Shown piece after piece: positions 6,646 to 10,218 of a stretch of DNA of 10,218 bases. The stretch is from Segetibacter sp. (GTDB lineage Bacteria > Bacteroidota > Bacteroidia > Chitinophagales > Chitinophagaceae), in contig JASLBT010000248.1 in NCBI GenBank assembly GCA_030146445.1, positions 1 to 10,218 of the forward strand, given 5' to 3'. The number at the start of each line of letters is the position of its first letter. Position 1 is the stretch's first letter. Made by a program: the position numbers and the translations under genes. The notes beneath the pieces were generated by a model. It ran no database searches. It saw only the letters and a program-made list of their open reading frames with translations, and had not been told where the DNA came from.

Positions 6646-8499
6646 CTAATAAAAGCTGTTTGCGTCTTCTGAGTTTAACTGGATGAAGTCAGGAGTACGA
6701 ACGTAATTGCTGTTATAGCGAAAACGGATGTTTCCCTTGAAACTGATTTTAAAAGAATTCATATCCTGGGCCCTGCGCGGAAAAAATACAAACCTTATTT
6801 CGGATGTACCAAAAACCAGGTTTTCGTTACGCGTCCGAATGCCACCGCCTACCCCGGTATACAGGTCAGACTTAAATATCTTATCGTCATCAGCCGTCAG
6901 TAAAGAAGCATCAGCAAACACAAAAGGCGCCATCTGAAAACCAAAAAGTTTATACTTCAGAAAAACAAAGGTTTCGGTGTATAAGCTTAATCGTTGCCGC
7001 CCGATCAGCGAATCCGCGGTCAGATGGCGGACACCCATGCCGTTATTTATCCTTAGTGGTTCATTTACCACCCGGTTCGAAAGTCGCGTAAAACTTAGCT
7101 TAATGTACTCCCGCATCTTTATGTTTCGATGGGTATATAACCTGCTGTATAAACTACCACCCACTATCAGGCTTGCATCTTCAAGCCTTTTGCGGTAGGG
7201 GAAAAAACCCGACCGAAAAAACGTCTGGAGGAAGCTGCCATTTGGCCGAACCACGTAGCGGTTTGCGTTTATTCCGAAATATGGGCGGCTAAGATCCATT
7301 TGCTTATACCAGCCTGCGGTCAGTGCAATGTTATAGCCAAATGGTACGTCTTCAGTAGTACCAAATCCATAGAGATAGTTGGTCTTATAAAACTCCTGCC
7401 TGAAAAAGGTTACTTCACCTAGAAGAGCCTGTTTGTTATTGTAGAACGGATCGAAACTTTTGCCTACCTGGAACGGTAACTGGTGAAAGTCGTTCTGAAA
7501 GTATCGTAATGCTGCGAAGGTGCGGTTCAGACTCTTATGGTCTGTAAGCAGCTTCTTAACACCAATATTGTAGCCAAACCAAATGTCGGTATACGTATTC
7601 TGGTATTTGTAAAATGAGCTGTCCGGCTTTGTAAAAGTATTGTAAGACTCGTCGAAGTTGATCTGCAAGCCACCGGCTGCTCTTGTATACGCTGACACCA
7701 GTGGCCGCTGCAACCTTAGGTAAATTGAACGAACCCCCTCGTCTCCCTGCCTGTCCGGGTAGATTTCGGTATACCCTATTGTGGCATTTACGAAACTATG
7801 GAGGATGCTGTTTTTCGAATAAAGCAGATCGTAACCAAAGGTTGGGCGACGGCGTTGATCGATTAACGCGGACAGTTGTATTTTTTGACCTGCACCAGCG
7901 AGATTGTTCTCCGAGATCTTGAATTTCTGGCGCTTTGCACTGTTTAATTCCAGTGAGCCTGTGATACTAAACAGGTCTTTTGTGATAACCTCGAGATCTA
8001 CGGAGTCTTTTGATCCGGGAATAGGTTTAGCGATTATCCTGACGTCCTGGATAAAGTCGAGCGTCCGCAAGTGGCGTTCGTTGTCGGCAACCAAAAAACG
8101 GTTCAACCGGCTGCCTTCTTTTATAAACAGGTTATCGCGGATCACCCAGTCCCAGGTATCGGTATGTAAGGCATTAAGGAGCCTTGTGCCATAATACTGG
8201 ATTACTTTGGAAGTGTCGGTAAAAACCTTCTCAAATCCAAGCTCGCGAATATTGATCTTCCGGATTACTTTGCCCTCATAGTTGATGTATGGGCGTTCGC
8301 TTTTGTTGTAAATAACGGTTGCTTTAATCACGCTGTCTTTTTTGGTAACCGTTACCGAGCGCATTGCTTTCTGAAAGATGTTGTGGAGAAATCGTTTTCG
8401 GGTAGGCGGATCTTTTGGATCGATCTTCTGCCCGGTTGCTTGTAATAAAAAGAAGAAACCAGACGATAAAAAAAGAAGATATATGGCCTTGGTACGCAT
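6646..8499 (-). CDS. Omp85/BamA-superfamily outer-membrane protein
   Basis: This 617-residue protein has a signal peptide (MRTKAIYLLFLSSGFFFLLQATGQ, cut near residue 24), then roughly 150 periplasmic residues and a large beta-barrel. Residues about 128-180 look like a POTRA unit: EGSRLNRFLVADNERHLRTLDFIQDVRI leads to SVDLEVITKDLFSI. NNLAGAGQKIQLS (198-210) looks like the first barrel strand. MGVRHLTADSLIGRQRLSLYTE sits where Omp85 proteins carry the loop-6 VRGF motif; here it reads VRHL (490-493). Strands rich in alternating aromatic residues continue to the aromatic end NSFY. The probable role is outer-membrane protein or lipid assembly or transport; substrate unknown. It is much shorter than BamA, with fewer POTRA units. 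I chose ATG at 8499 because it begins the signal peptide; the frame is open to 8589 but those 30 residues look non-coding. The DUF92 gene ends 96 bp upstream. Confidence 0.8.
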   Translation of the reverse strand: MRTKAIYLLFLSSGFFFLLQATGQKIDPKDPPTRKRFLHNIFQKAMRSVTVTKKDSVIKATVIYNKSERPYINYEGKVIRKINIRELGFEKVFTDTSKVIQYYGTRLLNALHTDTWDWVIRDNLFIKEGSRLNRFLVADNERHLRTLDFIQDVRIIAKPIPGSKDSVDLEVITKDLFSITGSLELNSAKRQKFKISENNLAGAGQKIQLSALIDQRRRPTFGYDLLYSKNSILHSFVNATIGYTEIYPDRQGDEGVRSIYLRLQRPLVSAYTRAAGGLQINFDESYNTFTKPDSSFYKYQNTYTDIWFGYNIGVKKLLTDHKSLNRTFAALRYFQNDFHQLPFQVGKSFDPFYNNKQALLGEVTFFRQEFYKTNYLYGFGTTEDVPFGYNIALTAGWYKQMDLSRPYFGINANRYVVRPNGSFLQTFFRSGFFPYRKRLEDASLIVGGSLYSRLYTHRNIKMREYIKLSFTRLSNRVVNEPLRINNGMGVRHLTADSLIGRQRLSLYTETFVFLKYKLFGFQMAPFVFADASLLTADDDKIFKSDLYTGVGGGIRTRNENLVFGTSEIRFVFFPRRAQDMNSFKISFKGNIRFRYNSNYVRTPDFIQLNSEDANSFY

Positions 8500-8595
8500 G
8501 TAATCATCGATGGTTTTCCTGGGTAAACAGGATGATAACGAATAAGTTACATAAGAATCATACCAGATTGGAGTACGGGTTAGCCGCAATATTTG

Positions 8596-9300
8596 CTACC
8601 TAAACAACAACACAGTCAACCCTCCAATAGCTGTATTGATAGCATTTACAGCATTGTTGGTTAACAGGTGTTTTCTTTCCAGGGTAGCACCAAGCAAAGA
8701 ATCGACAAAGTTCCCGGCCGTTCCAGCTATTAGTATCCCCAAAAAGTGCGCCGCCGGTGCCTTTGCGAGGGACATATAAGAAAGGCCGATCAAACAACTT
8801 CCGAAGATGCCGGCAACCGTGCCTTCCAGGCTAATTACCCCGTTTGAACCAGCTCTATCCCTTTTGAAGGTAAGAATGTTGTAAAATCTTTGTCCTTTTA
8901 CCATCCCAATCTCCGACGACAAAGTATCGGCAGCGGCTGCAGACAAACTGCCCGCAATCATCAGTAACAGGCCCTCCCGAAAGTCGGGCAGCATAAAAGC
9001 AATTAATCCGGCAAGAGCGGCTACCCCGCCATTTGCAAACACCTGGCCGGCGGTTCTGCCTCCTGTGTTCACCTCTGTAGGGTCAATAGATTGTTTCAAG
9101 GATTTCTTCCACGAAGTTGCTGCTGTTCCGATGATGAAAAAAGTAGCCAGCATTGCAATGCCGGTATACTGTGCGCCCAGGTACACCAGGAAGCCGGTAA
9201 AGCCTGCGGCAAAACCGCCCAATGGCGTAAGCTTATGCATACGTACGGTTACATATACAGCTATTGCAAGAATGAGAACTGCTCCCAGGTAATGAAACAT
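8596..9300 (-). CDS. DUF92 (TMEM19/VTE6-like) integral membrane protein
   Basis: The 234-residue protein is hydrophobic, with about six membrane segments. It shows the conserved DUF92 blocks: GRTAGQVFANGG (81-92), ADTLSSEIG (124-132), SNGVISLEGT (152-161), GTAGNFVDSLLGATLER (193-209) and NNAVNAINT (215-223). Length is normal for a bacterial member, and the start ATG (9300) gives a first membrane segment directly. The best-characterised relative is plant VTE6, a phytyl-phosphate kinase that makes phytyl diphosphate, so a prenyl-phosphate kinase role is possible. That function is inferred from the family and not visible in the sequence. It lies between a UbiA-type prenyltransferase (90 bp upstream) and the Omp85-like gene (96 bp downstream), all on one strand, so the three may be cotranscribed. 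Confidence 0.9.
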   Translation of the reverse strand: MFHYLGAVLILAIAVYVTVRMHKLTPLGGFAAGFTGFLVYLGAQYTGIAMLATFFIIGTAATSWKKSLKQSIDPTEVNTGGRTAGQVFANGGVAALAGLIAFMLPDFREGLLLMIAGSLSAAAADTLSSEIGMVKGQRFYNILTFKRDRAGSNGVISLEGTVAGIFGSCLIGLSYMSLAKAPAAHFLGILIAGTAGNFVDSLLGATLERKHLLTNNAVNAINTAIGGLTVLLFR

Positions 9301-9390
9301 CGGGCAACTAAAGTAAGTGGTTTCGCCCAGTGCGGCCTATGCATTCCCGCTTATCTACAAAAGCACGCATCGATAAAAAATGAAAACACC

Positions 9391-10218
9391 TTAAAACAGG
9401 AAGAGGTCCGCGAGTACAAAGCAGGCAAATACAATACTGGCAATTCCATTTGCCGTCATAAAGGCCAGGTTCACCCGCCTTAGGTCATTGGGCTTCACGA
9501 TTGCGTGTTGATAGATAAGCATTCCTGAAAAAATTGCTGCACCAAACCAGTAAAGTATACCGAAACTGCCCATCAATCCGGCAGCTATAACGAGTGCGGC
9601 ACTTAGAAAATGGAGCAGTTCTGAAACATGTAGTGCATTTTTCTTACCCAGCACTGCGGGAATTGAATAAAGGTTGTTCGCTTTATCAAACTCAACGTCC
9701 TGCAACGCATAAATGATATCGAAGCCGCTTACCCAGAACAATACCGTAAAGGAAAATAAGACCGGGAGTAAATCGAACCTGCCCGTAACCGCCAGGTAAG
9801 CCCCTATTGGCGCCAGGGACAGTCCAAGCCCAAGCACGAGGTGGCATAACGGGGTAAACCGTTTGGTATAACTGTAAAACAAAATGATAAAGAGCGCTAC
9901 AGGGCTCAGGTAAAAACAAATTGGATTGATAAGCCAGGTGCATGCAATAAAGATGATACAATTGATGATCACAAAAATCAAGGCATGGTTTGCCGACACA
10001 ATGCCAGCGGGAATCTCGCGGATAGCAGTTCGCGGATTCTTTGCATCAAAGTTTTTATCCAGCCAGCGATTAAACGCCATAGCGGCGCTCCGTGCGGTAA
10101 CCATACAAAGCAGTACAAGGGCGAAACGAATAGCGATCTCCGAGGCGGTGGCAGGCAGGTTATTGTACCTGGCAATTAATGATGGGGGAAATACCTCGGT
10201 GTGCCACCTGGGTTGGGT
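9391..10218 (-). CDS. UbiA-family prenyltransferase (MqnP/4-hydroxybenzoate type), 5' end outside window
   Basis: This polytopic membrane prenyltransferase transfers a polyprenyl chain to an aromatic acid. Counting from the ATG at 10104, the first Asp-rich motif is NRWLDKNFDAKNPRT (12-26), followed by REIPAG. The second is DIIYALQDVEFDKANNLYSIP (129-149), with QDVEFD supplying Asp136 and Asp140. SYTKRFTPLCHLVLGLGLSLAPIGAYLA is typical of the MqnP/UbiA subgroup. Bacteroidota lack ubiquinone, so the likely pathway is futalosine-type menaquinone synthesis; that is inference. The frame stays open for 38 more codons to the window edge and reads RWHTEVFPPSLIA..., which can be aligned with the usual HTxFxxP start of helix 1. 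I therefore treat the gene as partial, with its start beyond the edge. Starting at 10104 would remove helix 1. The DUF92 gene follows after 90 bp. Confidence 0.85.
   Translation of the reverse strand, partial: TQPRWHTEVFPPSLIARYNNLPATASEIAIRFALVLLCMVTARSAAMAFNRWLDKNFDAKNPRTAIREIPAGIVSANHALIFVIINCIIFIACTWLINPICFYLSPVALFIILFYSYTKRFTPLCHLVLGLGLSLAPIGAYLAVTGRFDLLPVLFSFTVLFWVSGFDIIYALQDVEFDKANNLYSIPAVLGKKNALHVSELLHFLSAALVIAAGLMGSFGILYWFGAAIFSGMLIYQHAIVKPNDLRRVNLAFMTANGIASIVFACFVLADLFLF

Noticed and set aside
6606..6650. Bidirectional terminator between pepE and the outer-membrane protein gene
   Set aside because: Only a 5-bp AGGCA/TGCCT stem with a 12-base loop is visible and there is no T-tract on either side.
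8500..8589. 30-residue N-terminal extension of the outer-membrane protein
   Set aside because: It would bury the signal peptide, and its composition is not that of a leader; the ATG at 8499 begins the signal peptide.
9301..9390. Promoter box TACTTTAG just before the DUF92 gene
   Set aside because: It is one base off the -7 consensus, lacks a TTG at -33 and would leave almost no leader.

Overview
The window looks like a chromosomal segment from a member of the Bacteroidota, most likely the Chitinophagaceae or a relative. That placement is an inference. It rests on the protein families present (a secreted NTF2-like protein ending in ADHSS, a MqnP/UbiA-type prenyltransferase, an Omp85-type outer-membrane barrel, a DUF92 membrane protein), on moderate base composition with AT-rich spacers, and on weak Shine-Dalgarno sequences. 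I recognise no RNA gene, complete mobile element, CRISPR array or phage gene.

Layout. Positions 1-494 hold no convincing intact gene. They contain an intrinsic terminator for minus-strand transcription (26-61), a 19-bp direct repeat (62-80 and 163-181) and a stop-interrupted coding-like frame on the minus strand. Next come two minus-strand genes. One (495-2042) fuses a flavodoxin-fold NAD(P)H:quinone oxidoreductase domain to a UbiA/MenA-like membrane prenyltransferase. The other (2120-5011) is a large SNF2-family helicase upstream of it. A 351-bp divergent spacer with a 9-bp inverted repeat leads to two plus-strand genes: a secreted DUF4440/SnoaL-like protein (5363-5785) and peptidase E (5886-6605). 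Peptidase E converges on a minus-strand set of three genes: a UbiA-family prenyltransferase running off the right edge (9391 to edge), a DUF92 integral membrane protein (8596-9300) and an Omp85/BamA-like outer-membrane protein (6646-8499).

How the genes relate. Two polytopic prenyltransferases of different UbiA subgroups lie within 10 kb on the same strand. One carries its own flavin quinone reductase. The other is followed by DUF92, the family of plant VTE6 phytyl-phosphate kinase. Together they suggest an isoprenoid-quinone or prenyl-lipid theme. The link to the helicase, peptidase and outer-membrane protein may be only positional. The reductase-prenyltransferase fusion is the most interesting object in the window. 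The rest is mostly ordinary core-type gene content.
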